Source of the DNA: Candidatus Aerophobota bacterium
GTDB lineage: Bacteria > Aerophobota > Aerophobia > Aerophobales > B3-G15
Direction: 5' to 3'
DNA: 7,787 nucleotides
Assembly: GCA_003648845.1 (NCBI GenBank)
Contig: QMQA01000050.1
Location: 1 to 7,787, forward strand
Positions within the stretch are counted from its first letter, which is position 1; each line of letters starts with the position of its first letter. Shown here in pieces: positions 1-5,863 of the stretch. The translations under genes and the position numbers were made by a program. The notes beneath the pieces are model-generated. The model searched no databases and was not told the origin of the DNA. It was given only the letters and a program-made list of their open reading frames with translations.

Positions 1-155
1 ACATGAAGACAGGCTCCAATTTTCACCCCCTCAAGGGGCCTTTCGCGGGAAAATCTTTCTCTAATAACACTTAGAACCTTCATATTGGAAAGAGCCCATT
101 CTATTTTAGCTTTTCCCTCAGGAGAGAACTTTATGTTCTTTATATTGTATTCCAT
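1..155 (-). CDS. ahcY: Adenosylhomocysteinase (S-adenosyl-L-homocysteine hydrolase), N-terminal part, runs off left edge
   Basis: Cytoplasmic NAD-dependent enzyme that splits S-adenosylhomocysteine, the by-product of methyl transfer, into adenosine and homocysteine. Only the first 51 codons are in the window. The translation starts MEYNIKNI and continues with features typical of this family's N-terminus: an SPEGKAKIEWA segment (residues 11-21), then VIRERFSRERPLEG (30-43), then the IGACLHV strand (46-52) that normally leads into the substrate-binding TxET motif, which lies outside the window. The start at 155 is supported by GGGAGG five bases upstream. The preceding small ORF stops (TAA) exactly against this ATG, so the ahcY ribosome site lies inside that ORF. 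I saw no match to the SAH-riboswitch core in the leader. Identity rests on recognised family sequence, not on a search. Confidence 0.88.
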   Translation of the reverse strand, partial: MEYNIKNIKFSPEGKAKIEWALSNMKVLSVIRERFSRERPLEGVKIGACLH

Positions 156-305
156 TTATTCCTCCCGGGTATGTGTTACCCAAATATGCTTTGTTATTAT
201 ATCAGAGTCTTTTCCCTGTGGCAAGATGAGGAAGATCCGTATCCTGTTAGCTTTTTCTCCAGATAGCTTGATTGTATCGGGAAACTTAGCTTTTTGGGTT
301 GACAT
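156..305 (-). CDS. Small hypothetical protein (49 aa) abutting ahcY
   Basis: An open frame on the minus strand begins MSTQKAKFPDTIKLSG and ends THTREE. Its TAA is immediately followed by the ahcY ATG with no base between, an arrangement common for translationally coupled genes. An in-frame TAA lies just upstream of its ATG, so it cannot be the tail of a longer gene. The product is hydrophilic apart from an IRIFLILPQG stretch (residues 22-31), with no signal peptide or membrane span. I do not recognise a family. Its own ribosome site is poor: an AAGG is about 13 bases upstream of the ATG. It could be a real small protein, a leader peptide governing ahcY translation, or chance; the exact junction is the main argument in its favour. 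Confidence 0.35.
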   Translation of the reverse strand: MSTQKAKFPDTIKLSGEKANRIRIFLILPQGKDSDIITKHIWVTHTREE

Positions 306-377
306 ACGGGCGGATTTACCTTAATTTATCTCTGGTAACTTCAATCAGGCATGTTATTTCCAGGAGAAGATACTTTT

Positions 378-1118
378 ATGAAATTAACTGTGTTAGGATC
401 CGGTGTTTTTAAGCCCAGAACAGTTAGATATCCCAGTGGACTGGCTTTAACGATAGGTGGTGAAACAGTTATTTTTGATGCAGGCTGTGGCACCTTTATG
501 CGTCTTGTAGAAGCTGGTATAAATTATGAGAAGATAAATTATATATTTATTACCCATTTGCACATAGATCATACCTCGGATCTTTTGCAGTACCTGTGGG
601 CCTATCATCTTGATAGAGAAAAGGATCTGCACCTTTTTGGTCCACCCGGACTTAAGAGGTTTTATAAAACTCTGACCAAGCTGGCTCCTCAATTCTCCCA
701 CCTGCCTTTTAAAGTAAGGGTGAGGGAAGTGGACGATAATGATGTTATTTCACTTCCTTTTTGCAGAATAGAGGTTGCAAGAACATATCATGTGGATGAG
801 CTTACATCAATCTGTTACAAGGTAAAGGCCGATAAGAAGACATTTGGATACTCTGGTGATACAGGCTACTGCGAGAGGTTAATAGAATTTTTCAGGAATG
901 TGGATGTGTTGGTTTTAGAGTGCACCGTGCTGAATGAACAGAAATTAAAAACCCATCTTATCCCCAGAGAATGTGGCGAGATTGCCACAAAAGCACAGGT
1001 TAAAAAACTGGTTTTAACACACCTGGATCTGGATTTAGAAAAAGTTAAAAAACAATGCTCTGAAAATTTTTGTGGCGAGATTATAGTAGCAGAAGACCTG
1101 ATGCAGATAGAAATATAA
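378..1118 (+). CDS. MBL-fold metallo-hydrolase, ribonuclease Z-like
   Basis: A 246-residue metallo-beta-lactamase-fold hydrolase. The metal-binding signature HLHIDH is at residues 60-65. Further likely ligands are H138 (in YHVDELTS), D161 (in YSGDTG) and H215 (in LTHLD). An N-terminal LTVLGSG strand (3-9) and an FDAGCGT motif (33-39) are typical of the RNase Z/arylsulfatase-like branch of the superfamily. RNase Z proper matures tRNA 3' ends and is usually about 300 residues. This protein is shorter and I see no clear long exosite arm, so it may act on another phosphodiester or ester substrate. I chose the ATG at 378, preceded by GGAGAAG about ten bases away, over the in-frame ATG at 351, which has no ribosome site. 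The gene diverges from the ahcY unit and its stop is two bases from the stop of convergent nth. Confidence 0.85.
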   Translation: MKLTVLGSGVFKPRTVRYPSGLALTIGGETVIFDAGCGTFMRLVEAGINYEKINYIFITHLHIDHTSDLLQYLWAYHLDREKDLHLFGPPGLKRFYKTLTKLAPQFSHLPFKVRVREVDDNDVISLPFCRIEVARTYHVDELTSICYKVKADKKTFGYSGDTGYCERLIEFFRNVDVLVLECTVLNEQKLKTHLIPRECGEIATKAQVKKLVLTHLDLDLEKVKKQCSENFCGEIIVAEDLMQIEI

Positions 1119-1120
1119 CC

Positions 1121-1777
1121 TTATCTGCTCCTTTTAACCCCCACCCTCCTGCAAAACTTTCTAACAGGACATCTGCTGCAAAAAGGTGATAGTGGTTTGC
1201 ACACCCTCTGGCCAAAGCTTACCAGAAGACTGTTAAATTGTATCCAGTAACTTAAAGGTAGCTTTCTTCTGAGGGCAAGTTCTGTTTCTTCAGGATTTTT
1301 TGTGGTTACATACCCCCAGCGATTGGTTATCCGATGTACATGGGTGTCCACACAGATGCCGGGTTTACCAAATCCCAGGGTTAAAACAAGGTTAGCTGTT
1401 TTTCTTCCCACGCCAGGTAGAGAAAGAAGCTCGTCTAATTCAGAGGGCACCTTTCCCCTGTATCTTTCAATGAGGGTTTTGCACACCCTCTTTATACTCC
1501 GGGCCTTATTTCTGTAAAATCCCACCGGATAGATGATTTTCTGAATTTCATCGGTGGGAAGCTTTGCCATGCTTTTAACATCAGCTGCCCTGCTGAAAAG
1601 TTCTCGGGAAGCTTTTCGCGTTACCTCATCTTTTGTTCTAAGACTAAGCAGACAGGATATTAATACCTTAAAAGGATCTCTGGTCTTCGAGGCAGTTTCT
1701 GTAACAGCTGGAGTATCCCGGTATAGAGCCTCCTTTTTTAAAATGTTTATAATCCGGTCTATATCTTTATCTTCCAA
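1121..1777 (-). CDS. nth: Endonuclease III (DNA glycosylase/AP lyase)
   Basis: Base-excision-repair enzyme that removes oxidised pyrimidines and nicks the abasic site. The helix-hairpin-helix LPGVGRKTAN spans residues 120-129 and carries the catalytic lysine K126. The catalytic aspartate is D144, in VDTHVHR. The C-terminal iron-sulfur loop is complete: C193, C200, C203 and C209 with spacing C-x6-C-x2-C-x5-C. The usual SAQATD region reads SLRTKD, resembling archaeal and thermophile forms. From the TTG at 1777 the protein is 218 residues, close to the 211 of the E. coli enzyme. The start is uncertain: the frame stays open to 1894, and a TTG at 1825 or an ATT at 1798 (overlapping the stop of the upstream dehydrogenase gene) are alternatives. 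None has a good ribosome site, so translation may be coupled to the upstream gene. Confidence 0.93.
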   Translation of the reverse strand: MEDKDIDRIINILKKEALYRDTPAVTETASKTRDPFKVLISCLLSLRTKDEVTRKASRELFSRAADVKSMAKLPTDEIQKIIYPVGFYRNKARSIKRVCKTLIERYRGKVPSELDELLSLPGVGRKTANLVLTLGFGKPGICVDTHVHRITNRWGYVTTKNPEETELALRRKLPLSYWIQFNSLLVSFGQRVCKPLSPFCSRCPVRKFCRRVGVKRSR

Positions 1778-1793
1778 TTTTTGAAGTTTTGAT

Positions 1794-2672
1794 TTAATCC
1801 ATACCTGCCATATGTTTAAGTGCAAGGTATAGGGCCTGTGTCCCTTTACGACCGGCACCAAGAGCCTGAACGGATACATACAGCTGGTGAACAAGAGCTA
1901 ACCCGGGTAAAGATAGTTGCATTCTCTCAGCTTCCTCCAGAGCGATCCCCATATCCTTAACGAAATGGTCTACAAAAAATCCCGGTTCCATATCACCTTT
2001 CAAAATCCTGGGAGCTAAATTATCAAGACTCCAGCATCCAGCAGCTCCTCCGGATATTGAGCGAAGCATAGTTTCAAGGTCTAATCCAGCCTTTGCACCG
2101 TAGATTAGTGCCTCTACCATTCCAATCATGGTTCCAGCAACCTGTATTTGATTACACATTTTTGTGTGTTGTCCGGCACCAGGACCCCCCTGTAGAATGA
2201 CTGTTTTTCCTAACTTTTCAAGAATGGGTTTTGCGGCATTAAAAGCCTTTTCATCTCCACCAACCATGATGGAAAGTGTTGCATTACGGGCTCCTACGTC
2301 TCCGCCTGAAACCGGGGCATCCAGAGCAAGTACTCCCTTTTTCTTTAGAGCCTCCGCAATTTCAATAGCCAGGCTGGGTTTGCTTGTTGTAAAATCAATA
2401 AATATTGAGCCTGGTTTAATTGTATTTATGATACCCTCTTTCCCGAAAACAACCTCCCTTAAATCCTGAGGATAGCCTACCATGGTGCAGACAAAATCCT
2501 GATTTTCAGCTGCCTCTTGAGGGGAATTGGCCCATTTAGCTCCAGCATTAATTAGCTCCTGAGCTTTATTTTTGGTTCTTGTAAAGACAGTTACGGTGTG
2601 TCCAGCCTTAATTAGATGACCAGCCATTGGTCGTCCCATAACCCCTGTTCCTATCCATCCAATGTTGCTCAT
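1794..2672 (-). CDS. Beta-hydroxyacid dehydrogenase (3-hydroxyisobutyrate dehydrogenase / tartronate semialdehyde reductase family)
   Basis: NAD(P)-dependent oxidoreductase of 292 residues, full length for the family (GarR, GlxR, MmsB and relatives), which interconverts short 3-hydroxy acids and their semialdehydes. The Rossmann nucleotide loop GWIGTGVMGRPM occupies residues 5-16. An arginine follows the second strand (FTRTKNKA, R32), which suggests NADP(H) preference. The substrate-binding signature DAPVSGG is at 118-124 and the catalytic lysine is K171 in GQHTKMCNQ. The ATG is preceded by AAGGAGG six bases upstream, so this start is secure. The gene is divergent from a DeoR-family regulator and upstream of nth. 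Tartronate semialdehyde reductase is attractive given the DapA-like lyase nearby, but motifs alone do not separate it from 3-hydroxyisobutyrate or succinic-semialdehyde types. Confidence 0.92.
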   Translation of the reverse strand: MSNIGWIGTGVMGRPMAGHLIKAGHTVTVFTRTKNKAQELINAGAKWANSPQEAAENQDFVCTMVGYPQDLREVVFGKEGIINTIKPGSIFIDFTTSKPSLAIEIAEALKKKGVLALDAPVSGGDVGARNATLSIMVGGDEKAFNAAKPILEKLGKTVILQGGPGAGQHTKMCNQIQVAGTMIGMVEALIYGAKAGLDLETMLRSISGGAAGCWSLDNLAPRILKGDMEPGFFVDHFVKDMGIALEEAERMQLSLPGLALVHQLYVSVQALGAGRKGTQALYLALKHMAGMD

Positions 2673-2706
2673 CTATTCCTCCTTTTCGAGTTGTGTAGCC
2701 TTTATT

Positions 2707-2734
2707 AGTATTATACTCTTAGAATGTTTGTCAA
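2707..2734 (-). promoter_or_regulatory. Candidate promoter of the dehydrogenase (and nth) unit
   Basis: Read on the minus strand, a perfect TTGACA (2734-2729) is followed after 16 bases by AATACT (2712-2707, four of six to the -10 consensus). A perfect TATAAT sits slightly nearer (2715-2710), but only 13 bases from TTGACA, which is too close for that pair. A sigma-70-type promoter is likely here, but the exact -10 is unclear. A 6-bp inverted repeat ACTCTT (2715-2720) / AAGAGT (2733-2738) straddles the spacer and could be an operator. Confidence 0.5.
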
Positions 2735-2796
2735 GAGTTTGCGGAAGAAACCGAACATGGTTGACAGAAATATTAAATGTGGCAAGATAAAGTCAA
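2730..2796. promoter_or_regulatory. Three phased GTCAA/TTGAC elements, candidate DeoR-family operator array
   Basis: GTCAA occurs at 2730-2734, its complement TTGAC at 2761-2765, and GTCAA again at 2792-2796: three copies in alternating orientation, each start exactly 31 bp from the last, about three helical turns. Neighbouring pairs make 6-bp inverted repeats, TGTCAA/TTGACA and GTTGAC/GTCAAC. The array lies between the divergent dehydrogenase and DeoR-type regulator genes. Two copies coincide with likely -35 hexamers, so part of the pattern may simply be promoter sequence. Function as an operator is inference. Confidence 0.4.
2761..2791 (+). promoter_or_regulatory. Candidate promoter of the DeoR-family regulator gene
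   Basis: A perfect -35 TTGACA (2761-2766) is followed by weak -10 choices: AAGATA after 17 bases (2784-2789) or GATAAA after 19 (2786-2791, four of six matches). Transcription would begin near 2797, overlapping the distal GTCAA element, which fits autorepression. The -10 is poor, so this is only moderately supported. Confidence 0.4.
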
Positions 2797-2847
2797 CAAT
2801 TGCACACAAAAAATCAAATTTGCATAAATATGAGCAAAACTATAACA

Positions 2848-3603
2848 ATGTTGAGATCTACAAGATGTAGAGAAATAAAAAAAATAGTTGAGGAAAATGG
2901 CATTATAACAGTTTCAAAATTGAGCAAGATACTGAATGTATCACCTTCTACTATAAGACGTGATTTGAAAATATTGGGAAAGCAAAGACTTATAGGTAGA
3001 TTTCATGGGGGGATAGTTACTCGGAGTGCAAGAGCTTTATTTAGTGAAAGAGAAATCCAAAATAGAGAAGAAAAAAGGAAAATCGGAATTACAGCAGCCA
3101 AACTTATTAAAGATGGTGATACAATTATTCTGGATGCTGGGACAACAACAGCACAAATAGCTCAAAATATGGGATATAAGAAAAATGTGGTAGTGGTTAC
3201 CACTGCGATTAATATTGCCCGCTTGTTACAGGGGAAACCTGGCCTCAAAGTTATCTTGACAGGGGGCTTATTGAATGTGGAGACAGATAGCCTTGTGGGA
3301 GCATTAACAAAGGAGGCATTTAGTAAGATAAATGCAGATATAGCTTTTCTTGGATGCGCGGCAATTTCGATTGATTCAGGGGTGATGTATCCTGATCTGG
3401 ATATTGTTGAGACTAAAAAGGCAATAGTGAAATCAGCTAAAAAAGTTATTATAGTGGCGGATCACAGTAAATTTAATAAAGTCTCTTTAACCTCAGCTAT
3501 TCCAATAACAGCTGTTGATAAGATCGTCACTGATGATAAGTTACCCCAGGCATATGCGGAAGCTTTAACTGCCAAAGGTATTGAGGTCATTGTTGCAAAA
3601 TAA
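2848..3603 (+). CDS. DeoR/GlpR-family transcriptional repressor
   Basis: A 251-residue regulator with the standard two-part layout. The N-terminal winged helix-turn-helix includes ITVSKLSKILNVSPSTIRRDL (about residues 20-40) and the wing motif GRFHGG (50-55). The C-terminal sugar-phosphate sensor domain has DAGTTT at 96-101, VVTTA, an LTGG loop and VADHSKF. Family members repress carbohydrate or sugar-acid operons and are released by a phosphorylated intermediate. The start is uncertain: ATG at 2848 best fits the usual family N-terminus, ATG at 2830 adds six residues, and a TTG at 2800 is also in frame. None has a recognisable ribosome site. The divergent dehydrogenase and the downstream lyase gene are the natural candidate targets, and the phased elements upstream suggest autoregulation. 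Confidence 0.92.
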   Translation: MLRSTRCREIKKIVEENGIITVSKLSKILNVSPSTIRRDLKILGKQRLIGRFHGGIVTRSARALFSEREIQNREEKRKIGITAAKLIKDGDTIILDAGTTTAQIAQNMGYKKNVVVVTTAINIARLLQGKPGLKVILTGGLLNVETDSLVGALTKEAFSKINADIAFLGCAAISIDSGVMYPDLDIVETKKAIVKSAKKVIIVADHSKFNKVSLTSAIPITAVDKIVTDDKLPQAYAEALTAKGIEVIVAK

Positions 3604-3781
3604 AGTGAAATGAAAAGTGAGAGAAGTAGGGCAAAATCAATTAAGAAAAGGAATAAAAGTTACTTTTTCCTGCAATGGAGAGTTTATAGGAGATTTTGTG
3701 AAGGAAGTGTTTTTTGGTTTATTTTTATGGTTCTTTCTTAAAAATCGGTTAATGGTGGTATTTGGTGTCAAAAGTTGAAAG
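3604..3781. other. Intergenic stretch upstream of the cyclase remnant, no confident gene
   Basis: No recognisable protein is encoded here. One plus-strand 26-codon frame (GTG at 3698, TGA at 3776-3778) has AGGAG five bases before the GTG and a hydrophobic, phenylalanine-rich product. It is in the same frame as the cyclase remnant and separated from it by that single stop, but its sequence does not resemble the missing cyclase N-terminus. No good terminator follows the DeoR-family gene. Confidence 0.3.
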
Positions 3782-4036
3782 AACCGAATTATTAGAAAAG
3801 GAATCGTGGCTTTCGCTACAGATGCTCTTTCAGTTGACCCTATAGGAGATAAAGAAATGATGATTCATCATACTTTGCTGGGAGAGGGCCTTCCTATTAT
3901 TGAAAATCTGGCCAATCTGGTCCAGATTAGAAAAGATCGCTTTCTCTTTATCGCTCTTCCTTTGAAGATAAAAGACGGAGATGCGGCTCCTTGCCGTGCC
4001 ATAGCAGTGGAGGAAGAAGTTCAAGCACACTATTGA
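3782..4036 (+). pseudogene. Cyclase / kynurenine-formamidase-like protein, 5'-truncated remnant
   Basis: The frame encodes the last third of a metal-dependent cyclase-family hydrolase. Recognisable elements are KGIVAFATDALSVDP (the conserved region usually reading like G-hydrophobic-DT-SVDP), then IHHTLLGEGLPIIENLANL, then FLFIALPLKIKDGDAAPCRAIA at the C-terminus. Intact proteins are about 200-270 residues and need the N-terminal HxGTHxD metal motif, absent here. Similarity starts near 3782, just after an in-frame TGA at 3776-3778, and nothing upstream in any frame resembles the missing part. A GTG at 3806, preceded by AAGG, could still allow a 76-residue product. The most likely reading is a gene that lost its 5' two-thirds by deletion. 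It ends 37 bases before the DUF169 gene, so it was probably once part of the same operon. Confidence 0.7.
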
Positions 4037-4073
4037 AAAATTATTGAATAAAAAATAACTATGTAAGGAGAGA

Positions 4074-4871
4074 ATGGAAATCATGAGTCTGAGAAACATA
4101 CACCAAAATACGGAGAAGATTATAAAGATATTACGTTTACGGACATCTCCTCTGGCAATTAAGATGCTCAGAAGTGAGGCAGATGTTCCAAGGGAGGCAA
4201 AAAGACCGCTGAAGGATATGGGATATCGTTTGGATCTTTGTCAGGGTTTTTCAATGTCTCGCTGGGAGGGAATCACTATTGCGATGTTGAAGGAGGATAT
4301 GTGGTGTTTTGAACCAGTCATAGGATACGGCCTTGCAGAACCTCCACAAGATTTTCTGGATGGAAACAACCGTTTTCCTGACTCTGCAATGACTCAGGAG
4401 GCTGGAAGAAAATGGGCACAGTCATTTCCTCGATTAAAGGTGGGTGAATATATAGGAATAGTTTCTGCTCTTTTGAACAAATGTAGTTTTGAACCTGATA
4501 TGTTTGTGGTTTATTGCGACCCATCTCAATTAACCCAGCTCCTTATAGCAAAGAATTGTATAGATGGGGATGATGTTAACTGCAGGTTGTCAGGTCATGC
4601 TGCATGTGTTTACGCTGTTGTTCCTGTATTGCAGAATAGGCAATGCCTGGTTGCTTCTCCGTGTAGGGGCGATAGGCGGATTGCAATGACTCAAAATAAT
4701 GAGATAATATTCTCAGCCCCAACAGAAATTTTGGACGATCTTGTAAAAGCACTTCACTATCTTGAAAAACATAATTGGGGATTTCCATGGGGATTTGAGC
4801 TGAAACCAGAGCATAAGTTAGCTGAAAGTTACATAAAAATAGGAGAGATGATGGGAATGAAATATCGATAA
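4074..4871 (+). CDS. DUF169 domain-containing protein of unknown function
   Basis: A 265-residue protein matching the overall pattern of the DUF169/COG2043 family, whose function is not established to my knowledge. The family-like features are an N-terminal LRLRTSPLAIKML segment (about residues 20-32), an LCQGFSMSRWEG block, EDMWCFEP followed by a GYGLAEPP turn, the EPDMFVVYCDPSQ strand, and a cysteine-rich C-terminal part with GHAACVY and PCRGDRRIA. The repeated cysteines could bind a metal or cofactor, but that is inference. I see no signal peptide or membrane span. The ribosome site AAGGAG (4065-4070) is only three bases before ATG 4074 and twelve before the in-frame ATG 4083, so either may be used. 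The gene lies between the cyclase remnant and a DapA-like lyase on the same strand and is likely co-transcribed with the lyase. Confidence 0.82.
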   Translation: MEIMSLRNIHQNTEKIIKILRLRTSPLAIKMLRSEADVPREAKRPLKDMGYRLDLCQGFSMSRWEGITIAMLKEDMWCFEPVIGYGLAEPPQDFLDGNNRFPDSAMTQEAGRKWAQSFPRLKVGEYIGIVSALLNKCSFEPDMFVVYCDPSQLTQLLIAKNCIDGDDVNCRLSGHAACVYAVVPVLQNRQCLVASPCRGDRRIAMTQNNEIIFSAPTEILDDLVKALHYLEKHNWGFPWGFELKPEHKLAESYIKIGEMMGMKYR

Positions 4872-4939
4872 AAGCTATCTTTACCCTGGATGGTTTTTCT
4901 GAAAAGGAAAAAAAATGGAAAATAAAAAAGGAGAGATAA

Positions 4940-5827
4940 ATGAAAAAGATGTACGGAGTTGTTCCTCCGCTCGTAACTGCCTTTAAAGAAAACGGAGAGA
5001 TAGATAGGGATGCACAAAGGATAATAGTAAGTTTTTTAAAGGAGCAAGTGCATGGCCTATTTGTTTGTGGGTCTTATGGAAGCGGACCGCTGATGAATGT
5101 AGAGGAAAGAAAAAAAGTCTTTGAAATAACAGCAAAAGAGGTTGATGGTAGGATACCGGTGATAGCTCACGTAGGAACAACCAATTTAAGAGATTCCATA
5201 GCTCTTGCACAACATGCAGAAAAATTTGGAGCTGATAGAATAGCCTCTGTTCCTCCCTATTATTATCATCATACAGAGGAAAGTATAATTCACTTTTATT
5301 CAGAGCTGGTAAAATCTGTAAAAATACCTGTTTACATATATAATAATCCAAAAACTGTGGGATATGGTGTAGATGAAAAACTAATTTTAAAATTAGCTGA
5401 GGTAGGGGTAAAAGGGGTAAAAGATAGCTCTTTTGATATAATGATGCTTGCAAACTATTTAAGAAAGACACCAGAGGATTTTGATGTGGTTCCCGGGACA
5501 GAAGCAATGTGGCTATCTGCAGCCGCCCTGGGAGCTCGGGCTTTCATACCCGGCCTGGGAAATGCCTTTCCAGAGATATGCGTTGAGCTATTTGAAGCCG
5601 GAATAAATGGTGATCTCAAAAGATGTAGAGAAATACAGAAAAAAGTAAACTCTTTAAGGGATGTAATGTATTCGGCAGGCTCTACTATTGTTGCAGTGTA
5701 CACCATGCTTGAACTTAGAGGAGTCGTCAAAGCATATCCAAGGAGTCCTTTCATTCAGATGGGAGCTGACAGGAAAAACCAGTTTAAGGAGAAATTGATA
5801 GAACTCGGTGTTTTAGAGAAAGGATAG
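4940..5827 (+). CDS. Dihydrodipicolinate synthase / N-acetylneuraminate lyase superfamily protein
   Basis: A 295-residue class I pyruvate-type aldolase or dehydratase, full length for the family. The Schiff-base lysine is K161 in GVKGVKDSS, and the catalytic tyrosine is Y134 in YIYNNP. The barrel start VVPPLVTAF (7-15) and the PGTEAMWLSAAALGA segment are typical. The substrate loop, usually GTTGE in DHDPS or GSTGE in sialate lyases, reads GSYGSGP (44-50), with tyrosine in place of the second threonine and no glutamate. This argues against a true lysine-biosynthesis DapA and for a catabolic sugar-acid aldolase or dehydratase. ATG 4940 is preceded by AAGGAGAG six bases upstream. It is 68 bases after the DUF169 gene with no terminator between. 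The nearby hydroxyacid dehydrogenase could reduce its semialdehyde product. The substrate cannot be assigned. Confidence 0.9.
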   Translation: MKKMYGVVPPLVTAFKENGEIDRDAQRIIVSFLKEQVHGLFVCGSYGSGPLMNVEERKKVFEITAKEVDGRIPVIAHVGTTNLRDSIALAQHAEKFGADRIASVPPYYYHHTEESIIHFYSELVKSVKIPVYIYNNPKTVGYGVDEKLILKLAEVGVKGVKDSSFDIMMLANYLRKTPEDFDVVPGTEAMWLSAAALGARAFIPGLGNAFPEICVELFEAGINGDLKRCREIQKKVNSLRDVMYSAGSTIVAVYTMLELRGVVKAYPRSPFIQMGADRKNQFKEKLIELGVLEKG

Positions 5828-5829
5828 GT

Positions 5830-5863
5830 AAAAAGGCTGCATTTTTTCAGTTCTTTTTTATTT
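5830..5863 (+). terminator. Terminator-like hairpin at the end of the lyase gene
   Basis: An A-tract and G (5830-5835) pairs with C plus a T-tract (5853-5858), and inner CTG (5837-5839) pairs with CAG (5848-5850) with one bulge. The result is about ten base pairs closing an eight-base T-rich loop, with T-rich sequence following. The stem is AT-rich and weak. It sits between convergent genes, where it could serve both directions. Confidence 0.4.

Noticed and set aside
85..324. 79-codon plus-strand ORF opposite ahcY and the small ORF
   Set aside because: It lies antisense to the recognisable ahcY N-terminus, has no ribosome site and no family resemblance.
306..377. SAH or SAM riboswitch ahead of ahcY
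   Set aside because: The leader between the divergent genes is about 70 bases and I found none of the conserved core of these riboswitches; only a 5-bp TTACC/GGTAA inverted repeat is present.
2800..2847. Longer DeoR-family start at TTG 2800
   Set aside because: The proposed promoter would start transcription near 2797, leaving almost no leader, there is no ribosome site, and the extra residues do not resemble the family N-terminus.
3649..3671. Hairpin-like GGAA...TTCC sequence after the DeoR-family gene as a terminator
   Set aside because: Pairing needs a bulge, is almost all A-T, and is not followed by a T-run.
4033..4061. TTGAAA-17-TAACTA as a promoter for the DUF169 gene
   Set aside because: The -10 matches only two of six consensus bases; the region is simply A-rich.
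4983..5507. 174-codon minus-strand ORF inside the lyase gene
   Set aside because: It is antisense to a well-conserved DapA-superfamily gene. Its leucine-rich product is what the complement of this coding sequence would give.
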